A stretch of 64,000 nt of DNA from the NCBI RefSeq assembly GCF_003073045.1, contig NC_037598.1:10888486-10952485 (forward strand). The letters run 5' to 3'. This document shows, piece by piece, positions 1 through 11,889 of the stretch. The translations under genes and the position numbers were made by a program. Under the pieces are notes generated by a model. It was not told the origin of the DNA, did not search any database, and worked only from the letters and a program-made list of their open reading frames with translations. The DNA is from Pomacea canaliculata. Lineage: Eukaryota > Mollusca > Gastropoda > Architaenioglossa > Ampullariidae. Position 1 is the stretch's first letter. Each line of letters begins with the position of its first letter.

Positions 1-1640
1 ACAGAGCTCGGGCGGCCGAGGTGCCAGGGCGGACTGTATATGGCGAGCAAATTAACCGAATGTGTCGACCAGGGAAATTGCATTTCGTCTTCCCCCCTGA
101 CCCCCTCTCCGCCAACAATTTGCACTTTCAAAAGTGGGAAGAGGGGTGGCATCGCTGTCGTATAATCAGGTGACTTGTATCAAGTGTGCTCACTCTTACC
201 GTCATGGATTCCGAACAGGGGGCGTGGCTGCCTCCTCCTCCTCCTCCTCCTCCTCCTTTCTCTGTCTCTCTTTCCTTGAAATTGAGCCAGAATCAAGGAC
301 CAAAGAGTATCTTATTGTACAGTGTCTCTGTCCTCTTGTGTCTTTGTTTCTCTTTCTCAGTTCTTCCTCTAACAGCTAAAATCTCTTTGTAAGTGGATGA
401 GTATTTTTTTAAAGCCCACTTTGGGTTCAGACTGGACATTTTTTGAGAGTTTCATTTGGTGGAGGGCTTGTTAGGTTCAGGCTTTTCGGGATGTATACAA
501 TAATATTTTTTTTAATACCATAGGGAGACCTGAAACACAAAGTTCTTCCAAAAATAGTTGTTATTTTAAAATCCACCAGTTCCTGACACAGCAGCAGCTA
601 AACTGTCACTGCAATTTCCAGACAAAAGTGGAATGTGAACACACAGACAACTTTGAAGAAGTCATGGCGGCTGTAGGTTGCTCTTATCCACCATCACCAT
701 TGCCACCACTGTTATAACTGTTACATGGATGAATGGATTAAGCTGTTACATGGATGAATGGAGGAAAGGACTGAGCTGGATTGAGAAGGAAAGAGAAAGC
801 AGCATGTGTAGAAGATTAAATAGACACACAAGCGATATCGGTTCCGGTTGTCTGAACAAGAACCATCGTCTGGGTAACCACAATTCAATGCTTTCTCCAA
901 ATCCCGCCTGAAGCATGAAAGAGAGGTAGCAGCTACCTCAGTGGTACTTTGGACCGGAAGTGTTGCGCAGTCTTAGACGCAGACCTAGAGGTGAGCTGAT
1001 GACCTAGAATTTTTCCAATCCTGGTTCGTGTTTGTAGCTCTTATTCAGGCTATAGGTACTGAACGACTATGAAGCTAGTCCAGTAGTAGGATGTATCTCT
1101 GTTCCATGACTACGGCCCTAGAATATTACATTCCAGAAATAGAAATCAGAGCACTGAGAGAGCCTCTACCCCTTCTGGCTCACGACCGAGCAAAACACGA
1201 GGGCTAGAAGTTTGTGCGTAGGAGATGAAAGTGACAAATGCAATCAGACGAACAGAAAAAGGGAGGAATATTCCCTGGCTGCTCCCGCTGGCAAGGTTAC
1301 TTTTTTCTAATTTTTAAGACTCGAATATTGTGTCCGACGGTTATTCGTCAGCAGAGGCGGACAAGCGGAACAAGTCGGGGCCCCTGCCGTGTGGCAGGAG
1401 GGAAAGTACTCTGAGTGAGAGGGTCTCAGGAGCGCGCCCTCTTCCCTCCAACCATTAAAGATGAATAATTTACAAAAAGCAAGTCGCCCTCCATCCGATA
1501 GATAGATAAACTGGCGGGCGGGTGGACAAACACACAGATCCTCTTTCAAGATTTGTAGGACAAGAGGAGAATCCCTTGGAGGGAACAGTGCTTGCGGCAA
1601 CAGAAAGGTGAACGGTGAATGCAAGACAGCGGCTTACGTG
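1..1640. other. Intergenic, no gene recognised
   Basis: I see no exon with believable splice borders or recognisable protein similarity. There is a (CTC)n tract near 230-260 and short direct repeats around 720-770. Open frames here are short and have repeat-driven composition, so they are left out. Confidence 0.5.
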
Positions 1641-1658
1641 ATCCACATCTACATCACG

Positions 1659-1951
1659 GTGGTCACGTGACTTGTCTGGACCCTTTAGTGTACATCAGTG
1701 TGGTCACGTGGCATGTCATGGGTCCCTCAGACTACTTCAGTGTGGTCATGTGACGTGTCCTGGAACCTTTAGTCTACATCAGTGTGGTCAGGTGGCATGT
1801 CATGGGTCCTTCAGTCTACATCAGTGTGGTCACGTGACATGTCATGCCATGGGTCCTTCAGTCTACATCAGTGTGGTCACGTGACTTGTCATGTCATGGG
1901 TCCTTCAGTCTACATCAGTGTGGTCACGTGACATGTCATGGGTCATTCAGT
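1659..1951. repeat. Minisatellite, 42-47 bp units with CACGTG
   Basis: Seven tandem units begin at about 1659, 1699, 1741, 1783, 1825, 1872 and 1919. Three successive starts are 42 bp apart and the last three units are 47 bp apart, the extra five bases coming from a doubled CATGT-like step. Each unit opens with GTGGTCACGTG or a near variant and continues with CATGTCATGGGTCCTTCAGT. Most units keep the palindrome CACGTG, the core E-box bound by bHLH factors in animals. The unit reads open in one frame, which creates a spurious Cys/His-rich peptide; I treat that as an artefact. Confidence 0.9.
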
Positions 1952-4900
1952 CCCCACCCGACCCAATGGATATATTCACGCTAACGCTCAGACCGTCATC
2001 CTCCACCAACCAAAACTTAAAAAGTTGTCTCCGGTCAAACGCAGCTGCAACGGAAACATTCCCAGAACAGCAGCCTGGCAACATTTTTGTGTCCGATAGG
2101 GAATTTTTTTTTTTCCTTTTTTCAAAAAAAAAAAAAAATGCTACTGCGTGCATGTCCTCCACAGATAAAATTAAGACTAGAGGCGTTTTGGAGGGAGGAG
2201 ATATGTCTGTATTCTCAACAAGTATCTCGCTTGCCGTCACCACCTCCTGTCAGATCTGTTGTAGATGCAGGCAACATGGTTATTGAGGTCAAAGGTCACA
2301 CTCTACACACTCACACTACACTGCATTACATCCTCTACTCCAGTGACAATCAATAATTTCCTAATCTCACTTTCGTTTTTGAGCGGAAACCTAACACCAA
2401 GACCGCCCCACAAAAAATCAGTCAAAATTGTGAAAATAAAATTCGATCTCTTTTTAATTAAAAAAAGGAAAATGATAGTGGAGTTGAGTTTCTATTGCTC
2501 GCAATACCAGTGAAAAAAGTCTATAAAAACGTTAAGTGTGCTCTTATTCCGCTTAAACATTCAAATCGCAACGAAAAGAATATTTTAACTGAAAATATTT
2601 CGGGAAAATGTAATATCGACGAGAAAATTATGTTTTCGTGACGTTCTGTAAATATTCTCTGTTCGTATTCACAGGTTGTTAAAAAGAAACATAGTTCCCT
2701 CCCTTTCTGCTGCAGAAGTACGTTGTGACGTAGACGTCCGTTAATCACGTCATTACGGCCCACAACATATCGCAAAACATTAGCGCAGATTGCGGGAAGC
2801 GAAATCCAATGAATGAGCCAATCTTGCCAGCGCGGGGGGACCACAGATCCATTTTCTGTGTCCGCGAAATGGCTTCCTTGTGACCTATGAACCCGCGCCT
2901 TTCTGGTCCCTGACATTCGTCACTGCACCGCCGTAAGCTTGCAAAAACATTCCCGGTTTCTCTGGCGCAAGCACACACACACAAACATTTTTAATGGAAG
3001 AGGTATCTTATTCCGTCGGAATTCACTGGTGAAATATTTCCAGAGGTAGTGAAATAGCCGATCCGAAGTGAACCGGTGCAGCGAGGCTGATTTAAAGTTC
3101 ACTGGATGCCAGCAGCTTCATATCTCCTGTCAGAAATTATTGCAAGAAAGGGATCCTCCCTCTCCCATAGAGCATCGGGTGTTGTGACGTCAGCAACACC
3201 GTTCTCGGGGGCTATTCGTACAAACTATATAAAATTAAAGAGACTTTCAAACTTTCAAACCTCTTCTAAAGTCGCTCGAGACTCGGGCGTTACATTCCGC
3301 TCCCGTGCAAAGCTCGTGACTCAAACCTCTTTCACTGATTGAAAACTCTTTGATCAGACCCTCCACGTGCTGTAACACAACATGCTGAAGCAACCCTGCA
3401 CCCATCGTACCACACCCACTGCCATACAACATGACCATGTTGAACCTACCTGTACCTCTTTAGCTGTCAAATAAAAGCAGGGCGGAAATAAAAGCAGTTA
3501 AACAAAAAAGCCAAACAACTCTGACAGTTTCTGAAAGCATAAAAAACCACCACAGGAATTCCAGCATTCCAGGGTGGACCCATTAGTTTGATATCAGTGA
3601 GTACAATGGCTTTCAGGGAAGCAGAATGAGTAGCCTCCCATTAAGCTCGAATATCTGTGAAAGGGTCAAAGGTTAGGGCGTTCAGTAGTCACGTGGGTCC
3701 CCGGTCGTCAACATAAGAGATATGAGTCCAGTTACAAACACTCGGCTCTGCCTTTGATTACAGTTGCAGGAGTGGGAAGGGTACACCGGAAGAAGCGGTA
3801 TTTGCAGCTGAGTGCTTTCCCCTTGAGGTCATCTCGTACTGGGGAGAAGCGGAAGTGAAAGAACTTTTAAAACGTCGCAGGACTGGTGTGTGTGTGCCCC
3901 CCTGGTGGCAGGTGAACGAGTTGAAGTGAATGTCTGTCTGCATGTTGTTGTAACGCTGAGTATTATTATTTAATTTGTAGAGCGGATGAAGGCAAGATCA
4001 ATGCCACGTGCGCGAAAGAAGGATGAACTAAACAATAAAATAACAGCTGTAACATCAAACGGATGACACCGAGGCAAAGATGAAGAACCGTGAAGAAGGG
4101 TATGCTTGATTATTGAAAAAAAAATTCTTAAAGAGAAGTGGTGGGAGGGTTGAGGCCGGACTTGAAAGCTACAAACGTTTGAAAAGAAAGGGGAAAAAAT
4201 GGTGGTGCCAAAGGAGAAAGCGAACCTCCCGAATGTCTTTTGTCTGATGCATGGAGCACAGAAGCGACATCCCGGGTGGCGAGGTGTCAATGGCTCAGAC
4301 AGGTATGTTGGGACAAGACAGTGAAGATAACAGTAACACAATGTATCAATCTTGTAATTAATGGGACCTCGGACTGGCAGCCCTGTAAGGAAGGGTGTAA
4401 CATTTGTTTATAGCCAATATGTGTGAGCATGCACGTGTGTGTATGCTTCTGTCTGTGTGTGTGTGCACGCCTGACTCTTTAATGATAGAAACCTCTCCTT
4501 CTTTTTTTCCCCCTTCTTCCTCCTTTCACAAATCCCTCTGTGGCAGAAAAGCTCTGTGCCAAATGCTTCACATTTTCCAGCTAATCAAGGCAGACTTTCG
4601 AACGACTTCTTTTTATGGCAACTAAAACACGATTCATCTAACTTACTGCAGTTCCTGTTTCTCGGCAACGTGGCACCGCCGAGCGATCAGTCTTCATTTT
4701 TTTCTAGGAATGCGACGTCTGCAGGGACCCTGGGTATCAGGCTTAATGCGAGCAGGAATTAATAGATCAGACAGGGTAGGATGAGATGTCAACATGCACA
4801 GGACACAAGTCGAAAATGGAAATGTCTGAAATACCTACAACTACATCTACAAGCAAATCGTCGTTGTGGGGGGTGGGATCAGAAAAAAAGCGGAGTCGGG

Positions 4901-5464
4901 GGGTGGGGTAATGACATGAATGGGGCTGGGGTAGGATGGATGAAGGAAGAAAAATATGATGAAAAATCGAATGCAAAAGAGTTGTATTGGGAAAAGAAGA
5001 ATTCTAATACATGTATAACCAAAGACTTGATATCATAAGACCTCCCAGTTTATGGAATTCAGAGTTCAGTAACTGATCAAGTTCATCCCGGGGCGCACTT
5101 CTGTCTGTTGTGTAACAGCGTAGTCGGGCGAACAAGATGTCATCGTACGAGCCACGTGACATCCCTGACTGGGACAGCCCTCGGTATCCGTGTCTCTGGT
5201 GGAGTAGTCATCGCTCCTTGACTTACTTGGCGGACAGACTGGGAAATTAATGACTGACAGTCGGGTGGCCACTGGTTTCTTTTTCTCTGAACATCCAGTG
5301 AATAAAGCGTGACTTCAGTGACCATGACACTCTGTGCTTAGCACAGCTTTGCTTTCCTTCATTCTCTTGACAAATAAAACTATGAAACCTTGGTTTCATT
5401 CTCTGGAATGAACAACTATGAACAGGTGCACAGAGTTAATAGACCTCAATCATACAACCGCCGT
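1952..5464. other. Intergenic, no gene recognised
   Basis: The stretch holds homopolymers (T and A runs at 2104-2139), a short GT-rich tract near 4435-4465 and two AATAAA-like words near 3470-3495. No frame shows protein similarity or exon borders I can support. Confidence 0.45.
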
Positions 5465-5567
5465 CTTGAAACCAGAACGAGGCCTCATGGGCTGATATAG
5501 TGACTACCAGCCTACCAAACACGGAGCTTCGCAAGCGCCATCTTGAAACCAGAACGAGGCCTCATGG
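5465..5567. repeat. Direct repeat pair, 26 bp, 77 bp apart
   Basis: The word CTTGAAACCAGAACGAGGCC, extended by CTCATGG, occurs at 5465-5490 and again at 5542-5567 without mismatch. It looks like two units of a degraded tandem repeat or part of a dispersed element; no third unit is visible. Confidence 0.75.
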
Positions 5568-5679
5568 ACCGGTGTATGTATTTCCAAATCCAGTGTTACG
5601 GACCTTTTGACACAAAGTTCAGTGTTCATATGTTTTTGTAGTCACTACACCGGTTCATTTTCCAAACAAATTTCTGACC

Positions 5680-5740
5680 AACCCTTATATATAAATTAAA
5701 AATATATAAATAAATATAAAATATATAAGGGTTAGGGTTA
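5680..5740. repeat. AT-rich inverted repeat abutting telomere-like GGGTTA
   Basis: AACCCTTATATAT at 5680-5692 pairs with ATATATAAGGGTT at 5721-5733 across an AT-rich loop. The right arm runs into GGGTTAGGGTTA, two units of the animal telomere repeat. A second short GGGTTAGGGTTA lies in a CCDC66 intron near 25,430. Such short interstitial tracts are common and may be chance or repair scars. Confidence 0.6.
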
Positions 5741-7681
5741 CATGCGTGCGTGCGTGGATAAGAAGTACATAAGCAGTTGTTAGTAGTCTTCAATTTTATC
5801 AAATAATTTTATCAAACCTTTCAGTAAGGAAGAGATTTTATAAAGGCTATACATCGCGCTAAGAAAATCACAAAAGCCCGCGCTGTAATGTAAATGAAGA
5901 CTGGACAGAAAAAAATGGCCTCGTGTCCATAAGAACCTTCTGAAGCCTTGTGATCACATACGAGACGCATTTCGTGTTGAATAATTCGAAGCTCTTAGAA
6001 GAAGACACATTTACTGAGGAAATCAGACTTGAAGTGCATGAGATTAAAAAACAAATTAGCAAAAAAGAAGTGTAATCAAAGAGAGAAAGATTTAACAAAG
6101 CAGCAATTACAGACCAGCATTTTCAGCTTTGCTGAAGACCTGGAAGGGATGGAATAGTTGGTAAAAAAAAGAATTGAAAAAAACACACACATACACGAGT
6201 TGGTGAGACAAGGTGGGGGTCGGAAGAACATTTCTGGTTTAACAAAAAAATAAATAAATAAATCGAGAAACGATTGCAAAGCTTTCTGGCCAAGTCATCA
6301 GGAACGAGTGGTTGGTAAGGGCTCAGTAAAAATTAACAACACTACTTGTGAGTGTGAACAGGCGCTGAAACGGAGGTGTCTGGAAAAAAAAAAAAGGTAT
6401 GAAGCACGGTCATGATCGATGTTTACTTCGCGTGCACTATTTCTCTTCCTCTCCTTTTCTTTCTTTCTCTCTCTAGGTGCGGGTGTGTTCATTCTCTCCT
6501 GGTGTACTATGCATTCATTTTGCATTTTTACTTTTTTTTTGCCAGGGAGGACTTTACAGTTCTTTGTACATTCGTATTATTGATTGCAATGCGTGGAATG
6601 TCGGAGGAAAGAAATCGATGACACAAAGCATCAGCCAGGTAGCTGAAACCAATAGCGAAACATCGGCGTAGTCTCGGTTTGCCGAGTCCGTGAACAACTT
6701 CTGAAGCAAGGGAGCCTGGGTGGAGGGTGGGGGCAATCCTCTTTTGCTCGTTTTTAAAGCGAGGTATTATCCTAGCTCGTCTGCGATGCTAAAATCGATG
6801 ACAACGCAAAAATCTAATTCAGATCTCATCGAGTTTTTGTTTTCTCTCTCTTTCTCACTCATAGTTCTCTTTTATTCTTTCAATTTTTTTTTCTTTTTAT
6901 CGATCTATGCGCACGCGCCTGTGTGTATGGTTCTTTGCTTATGTTCATCTGCATATGTTAATGCGAATGTATGTGTGTTTGTTTGTGCGTTCATGAATAT
7001 TTTTGTGTGCCTCAGCCTCCCCCCTTTGTCACCCTCACACAAACAGTATTCTCTTATTCGCCGGTACACACCTGCAAACATCTGTGATCCTATGTACACC
7101 CTAGGGAAGATGATCCCCCCAGTGAAATCAAACGAAATCTCATCAGTGTGCCACACCTGTCTCCATGACACCTACCACCTGTCTCTGTCTGACACATCAG
7201 ACCACACCCACCAGCCCAACGCCCACCTGTCGGTCAGACGTCAGGGTCTGTCGGGAATGATGGGATCGGGGTTGTCACGACAGTAAGCCGGACTGTCAGA
7301 GATGTGGTGCGCCACACTGGCCTGAGACGAACGACTGTGACAGGCCGGAGTGCGAGGACCCTTCCAACGGCTGATTCAACCTCCAGGGTCCGGAGTCATG
7401 AAGCGAGAATAAGTCGTGTCTCCAGGGCAAGATCGGGAGCGAAAGGACAGGCGTCTTGTTGTCGTAGTTACAATGCGACACTCAGACCCTCCGCGGACAC
7501 TACTTTCTGGTTCTTTACTCCAGGGCATCTTTACCACCGATTTATAACTACTACTCTAGGGGTAAAACATAATCTTTAGGGTCTGGACACCGCTTTAAAA
7601 TTTCGGAAACAAGACGTTTGTCTTTGAGTTTCCCATGTTGCACCAGGGCAACGACTTGGCCTCAAATTTCGGCCACGGGAT
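5741..7681. other. Intergenic, no gene recognised
   Basis: The region is AT-rich with pyrimidine runs. An open stretch on both strands around 6,900-7,290 has no similarity I recognise and no convincing splice pair. Confidence 0.4.
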
Positions 7682-7880
7682 AAACAGGTGTAGTGGTTAA
7701 AACACTCGCTGGTCGTAACTGCAGTGGTTCAAATCTCGTCTCGGGACTCTGTGACACCTGTTCACAGGGCTGGGCGTCGGATTTTTTTTTTAAACAGGTA
7801 CTCCTGTTTCCTACCCCACCCCCATTTTGCGTCATCACCTCAAGGTGTAAGCACTTTCCTGCTAAATCAACCAACCACAG
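7682..7880 (+). mobile_element. tRNA-derived SINE
   Basis: The 5' part carries polymerase III promoter-like boxes: an A box around GTGTAGTGGTTAAAACACTC and a B box GGTTCAAATC about 35 bp later, as in tRNA-headed SINEs. The body then runs through TGTTCACAGGGCTGGGCGTC, a word resembling TTTACAGGGCTGGCTG in the SINE at 33.2 kb. It does not fold into a full tRNA, so I do not call a tRNA gene. Confidence 0.6.
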
Positions 7881-8639
7881 CCAACCCTGAGGATAAATGG
7901 CGGCCAGGTAATGGTGAAGGAAGAATTACCACATCGTTCTCGTTGTAGACGTGTGAGTCAGCGAGCCAACGAGAGAAAGAAAAGCAGGGAAGGAGAAAGA
8001 AAGGTGCACACGAGGCAAGGACGGAGGCAGAAAGTTGTACACCCAGATAAGAGTATACATTAATAATTAGTCATCACACAAATTGTACCACATCTCCCTG
8101 TGTGTGATGACGAGCTCAGAGCGATGTGCACCAAGGATACAAAATAAACCGACACAGTGACGAAACACAGACCACAACAAACGGCTGTTTCTGTATCAAA
8201 TAAAAAGGGAAAGTCATACATTTACACAAGGATTGGAAAGTTTATCTTGCGCATGCGTACATGAGTTGGTGTGTGTGGGTGTGGGTGGACATGTATATAT
8301 GTTCGTGCATTTGCTGCTTGTATGTACACATGAAGAGATGTATGAGTCTGCATTATCCCACGAAAAGCACTGATGGTGCAAGTTGAGTGTGAATCATTTT
8401 CCCTGTCGGGAAGTGACCCGCCATTTCCTACTCGAACCCCGCGAGCTTTGGTCACAACACGCGCAAAGTCCGGTTTACAAACCCGCCGACCGTTGGCCAC
8501 GCCTGCCTCACTCACCCATCCATCTGTCACTCTTTTCTTTCTCTCTCTCTCACTCACCACTCAGTCGTTGGGTGCTCTGCTATTCCTCCTGTTACTCTCT
8601 ACCCGCCAACAAAGAAAAGTAAACATGAAGTTTACTTAC
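7881..8639. other. Probable intron or intergenic DNA
   Basis: If the signal-peptide exon at 8,640-8,713 is real, this is the first part of the following intron. No further exon is identifiable. Confidence 0.3.
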
Positions 8640-8713
8640 CGTTCACCTCCTGCATGAAGAGAGCCAGGATCCCCAGCAACAGTAACCACTCACATCCCTT
8701 CATGTTCCCGAAA
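8640..8713 (-). CDS. Orphan first coding exon with signal peptide
   Basis: On the minus strand a pyrimidine-rich acceptor (TTTGTTTTTCAG) precedes a 10-base leader and an ATG at 8703-8701. The exon then reads MKGCEWLLLLGILALFMQEV plus N and stops at a good donor (G|GTAAGT) at 8640|8639, phase 1. A short charged start, a run of Leu/Ile/Ala and a polar end are typical of a secretory signal peptide or signal anchor. The acceptor before the ATG implies a 5' non-coding exon at higher coordinates. The rest of the gene must lie below 8,640 and possibly beyond the left edge; I could not find exon 2. The product is unknown, secreted or membrane-bound by inference. Confidence 0.5.
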
Positions 8714-10219
8714 CTGAAAAACAAATTTACACAGGACCATCAGATCTGCTTGCTTCTTTTCCTTCTTTTTTCTTTTCATTCTTTTGGTATTCTTCCAAAC
8801 ACACAACTTTTTTCATCTAATTAGCGGAGATAAATATTTTAAGTTGAAAAACGAGCATCCTCAGGCAACTGGACGATCTTTCGTGTGGAGGCGAGAAAAG
8901 TAATGTGTCAGCATCACGCGTTTTTCGGCCAAAGCTGTCACCTGGGTCCCGAACCCCGAGCCATCAGCTTATTTGGAAGATAAATGCTCACCAAGCACAC
9001 GTTTGTTTGTAAGTTTCCCTCAGACACGAGAAGTATTTCCGGAGGTTACAAAGGGTTAAAATGCTTACAGTTTGACCGACGACAGCGGTTCAAGAAGTGT
9101 AACGGTCGCAGCTCTGTTACAGTCAACAACTGGCGACACTTGCAGCTTACTGACCAATCTTCTTCGCTGGCTGCCAGACTGACTGTCGTCTGCTTCTGTC
9201 TTGGGTTTGCGCCCTTGCTGTCGCTGCCTACTCTCTCCTCTTGGACTTCTGGGATCGATGCCGCGCCGAGCGCTGGCGATGGTTACGACAGCACGCGGGT
9301 GTCAGAATCACGCCGCCGTTTGAAGGTTTGAATTTTCAAAAAGAGCCGTTGAAATTTTCACGAAGGTAAATGCATCGTAAAGATAAAAAACCGACTCATT
9401 AATTTGCTTAATTTAATAATTTACTGTCTTATTGTATGTGATCACGTGCGTCATACCTCATCCCACCTTTTTATTCACACAGATATATTTATATACGCTC
9501 TTCGATTGGTTCACAGAAGTAAGTCTTTTGATGTTGGGATTATGATTATGATTATTATTATTATTATTATTGGTTGCTGCCAGTTTACAAACGTGTTTGA
9601 CAATCCTCACGTCACAAGCGATAAAGATCGATTGTACCGACAGGTGGCGCTTTCATGACGGCTCCTTTAAAGGGATCGTAAAGGCAAAATAAAACTGTTT
9701 AGAATGTCGTAAAGAGAAAGGTCAGTTTGAATCTCGTCTATTTTCGTCTCTGTTCATGTTCAAAAAGTTGAATGTTTTATAGGATGTTGTGTTAATAAGA
9801 GAAATTACACGGAACTCTTTCGTCCTCCGCTGACGTCAACTCGATCCCAGTGTGGGCTGATGCAATGATATGGATGGACATTGCTGATAGCCATCTTGAT
9901 TTGTATCACTAATATATATATATCACCAATCCAATTTTATTTATTTTATTTATCACACCACCAATTACTTGAGTTCCAATCCTAACAATGGCCGACACTT
10001 CCTTCCCTCGCTGACGTCACACAGCCCGGTCATCGCCCTCGCAGCCTTTACTATACCTTTAAAAGGAAAGCTCGTTTATAGAGATACTAGCTCAATTTTA
10101 TTCCGACAGTGGAAGACTGTGGACACGAGATGTGAGAGAAGTTGTGACAAGAAAATCCTGCGAGAAATATCGCACTTTTAGAAAAATACTTGATGTATGC
10201 GACGAGGAAGCACGCGCAT
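8714..10219. other. Intergenic or upstream region of the orphan secreted gene
   Basis: It may contain the non-coding first exon and promoter of the gene whose signal-peptide exon is at 8,640-8,713; I cannot place either. A short (ATT)n tract lies at 9547-9571 and an (AT)n run near 9911-9923. Confidence 0.35.
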
Positions 10220-10386
10220 GTTTATCAAGCGTAAACACAAGTCCGTTTACCACGTGTAAACTGAAGTCTGTTTTCAGGTGTAAACACTGCTACATTTATC
10301 GCGTATAAACGTACTTTTATTTTGTATATTATGCCTAGATAAATGTCCGTTTATCATGCATAAACACGCATATGTTTATTGTTTAC
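10220..10386. repeat. 25-bp periodic array of imperfect palindromes
   Basis: Copies of an imperfect palindrome GTTTAtC-N-GTGTAAAC start at 10220, 10245, 10270, 10294, 10349 and 10374. The spacing is 25, 25, 24, 55 and 25 bp; the 55-bp gap probably hides one worn unit around 10,317-10,335. Examples are GTTTACCACGTGTAAAC at 10245-10261 and GTTTATCATGCATAAAC at 10349-10365. The arms (GTTTAC and GTAAAC) match the core that forkhead proteins bind, and the second unit has CACGTG at its centre. It is not a CRISPR: both arms and spacers are worn, and the genome is eukaryotic. Confidence 0.8.
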
Positions 10387-11099
10387 GACAGAACAGAAAG
10401 AGTTATGTTTGGACTTCCTGTCTGGCCACTCTTTGCTCATACTTTGATTACGAAATGCTTTCGGACGAATGGAACGGGAATGCATCGATGAATGGAACGA
10501 ATGCATCGATGATTTGAAGGTATGCTTAACAACATTTTAAGAACACGTCGTTTGCAATTAATAAGTTTGTAAATAATTTTGCTGGAGGATTCAGGGTAGA
10601 GGACCATTGCGTGGCACACCCGCATCTACACGACATACTAAGGTAGAACGAGTAGACAGCTTGATGTTCAAGTAATACATAGACAATACTCGATTCCACT
10701 GTGATATATATATATACCTCTCTTGTAATCTCTCTCTCCCTCTCTCACACAAACTTTATGGCGGAGTGAACACCAAGCGAAGATCAGCGGCCTGTGAACG
10801 ATCTTATGAGCGCGCGGCTTGTCAACTGAGCGACCTGTCAATTCCACAGACAAATCAACTTAATCCTAAAAACGATGCAAATCATTCGACCCTGATAAAA
10901 GATAGTATCCAGGATACATGTTTTGATAAACTCTGTTAAAGAGCGGGGTTACAATAAAACGTGGCTTACCTTCAGATACAATCGCAAAGATACACGTCAG
11001 TCCAGTTATTGTCAACACACACACACAGAGTATTGCACATGTTTTCTGTATGGATCAGTAAGAATTTCCCAGCCAACAGCTATACACTTTTTAAACAGA

Positions 11100-11630
11100 T
11101 CACCATCACTACACACTAAAGACAGCTCACACCACACTACAGACACCTCATACCACACTATAGAGTAGACACACTAATGATTGCTCACACCAATGTGAGC
11201 TCGTCTTCACACACAGGGAGACAGCTCACACCACACTACAGACAACTCACACCACACCATAGAGTAGACAGTTCACACCACACAATAGAGTAGACAGCTC
11301 ACACCACACCATAGAGTAGACAGCTCACACCACACTACAGACACCTCATACCACACTATAGAGTAGACACACTAATGATTGCTCACACCAATGTGAGCTC
11401 GTCTTCACACACAGGGAGACAGCTCACACCACACTACAGACAACTCACACAACACCATAGAGTAGACAACTCACACCACACCATAGACAGCTCACACCAC
11501 ACCACAGACAGCTCATACGTACCATAAACAGCTCACACCACACTATAGACAGTTCATACATACTATAAACAGCTCACACCACACTATAGAGCAGACAACT
11601 CATACCACACTACAGACTGCTCATACGTAC
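11100..11630. repeat. CTCACACCACA satellite with a 198-bp higher-order duplication
   Basis: The block is built from short units such as CAGCTCACACCACACTACAGA and CCATAGAGTAGACA, about 18-30 bp each. A larger unit of 198 bp is doubled: bases 11123-11253 repeat almost exactly at 11321-11451, including a non-repetitive insert with CACCAATGTGAGCTCGTC. The near identity of the two long copies suggests recent unequal exchange. Confidence 0.9.
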
Positions 11631-11710
11631 ACACGTCAAGACTCGCTGCCCAGGTCGAAGGTCGATGTCACGGGTGAGAAATCAAGCATAAACTCCTCAC
11701 TGCTGTCAAG

Positions 11711-11886
11711 TGCTGCGCTGTGTTCAAGACAAACCACGACGACAACCACCACAAACCTCGAGAGTTCAGCGACCGACAGGCCGCGCAGGACAGGATCAAG
11801 AAACCTCGCCTCCGGATCAAGAGTTACCGGCCTTGGGCGAATGGCGCTGGAGTTCTCACGGAAAGCAAGTGGCAGAAGGTGCAGGT
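11711..11886 (+). CDS. Orphan exon candidate, unknown protein
   Basis: A frame open from 11,678 shows codon-like use, with most third positions G or C in AT-rich surroundings. It ends at a possible donor, CAG|GTAATT, after base 11886. A plausible acceptor, GCTGTCAAG, ends at 11710. The peptide is basic and includes HHKPREFSDRQAAQDRIKKP followed by RLRIKSYRPWANGAG. I do not recognise the family and see no partner exons nearby. It may be an exon of a gene with long introns, a copied exon, or part of a repeat; a related 21-base word occurs at 48.9 kb. Confidence 0.3.
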
Positions 11887-11889
11887 AAT

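Noticed and set aside
1672-1884. Cys/His-rich 70-residue frame resembling a zinc-finger protein
   Set aside because: It follows the minisatellite unit exactly; the Cys and His spacing is set by the repeat length.
6905-7171. Minus-strand 88-codon frame as exon 2 of the orphan secreted gene
   Set aside because: No acceptor with the phase needed after the 8,640 donor and no recognisable domain.
7682-7760. tRNA gene
   Set aside because: A- and B-box-like words are present but the acceptor stem does not close and the sequence continues into a SINE body.
10220-10386. CRISPR-like array of palindromic repeats
   Set aside because: Period is only 25 bp, spacers are about 8 bp, units are diverged, and the DNA is clearly eukaryotic.
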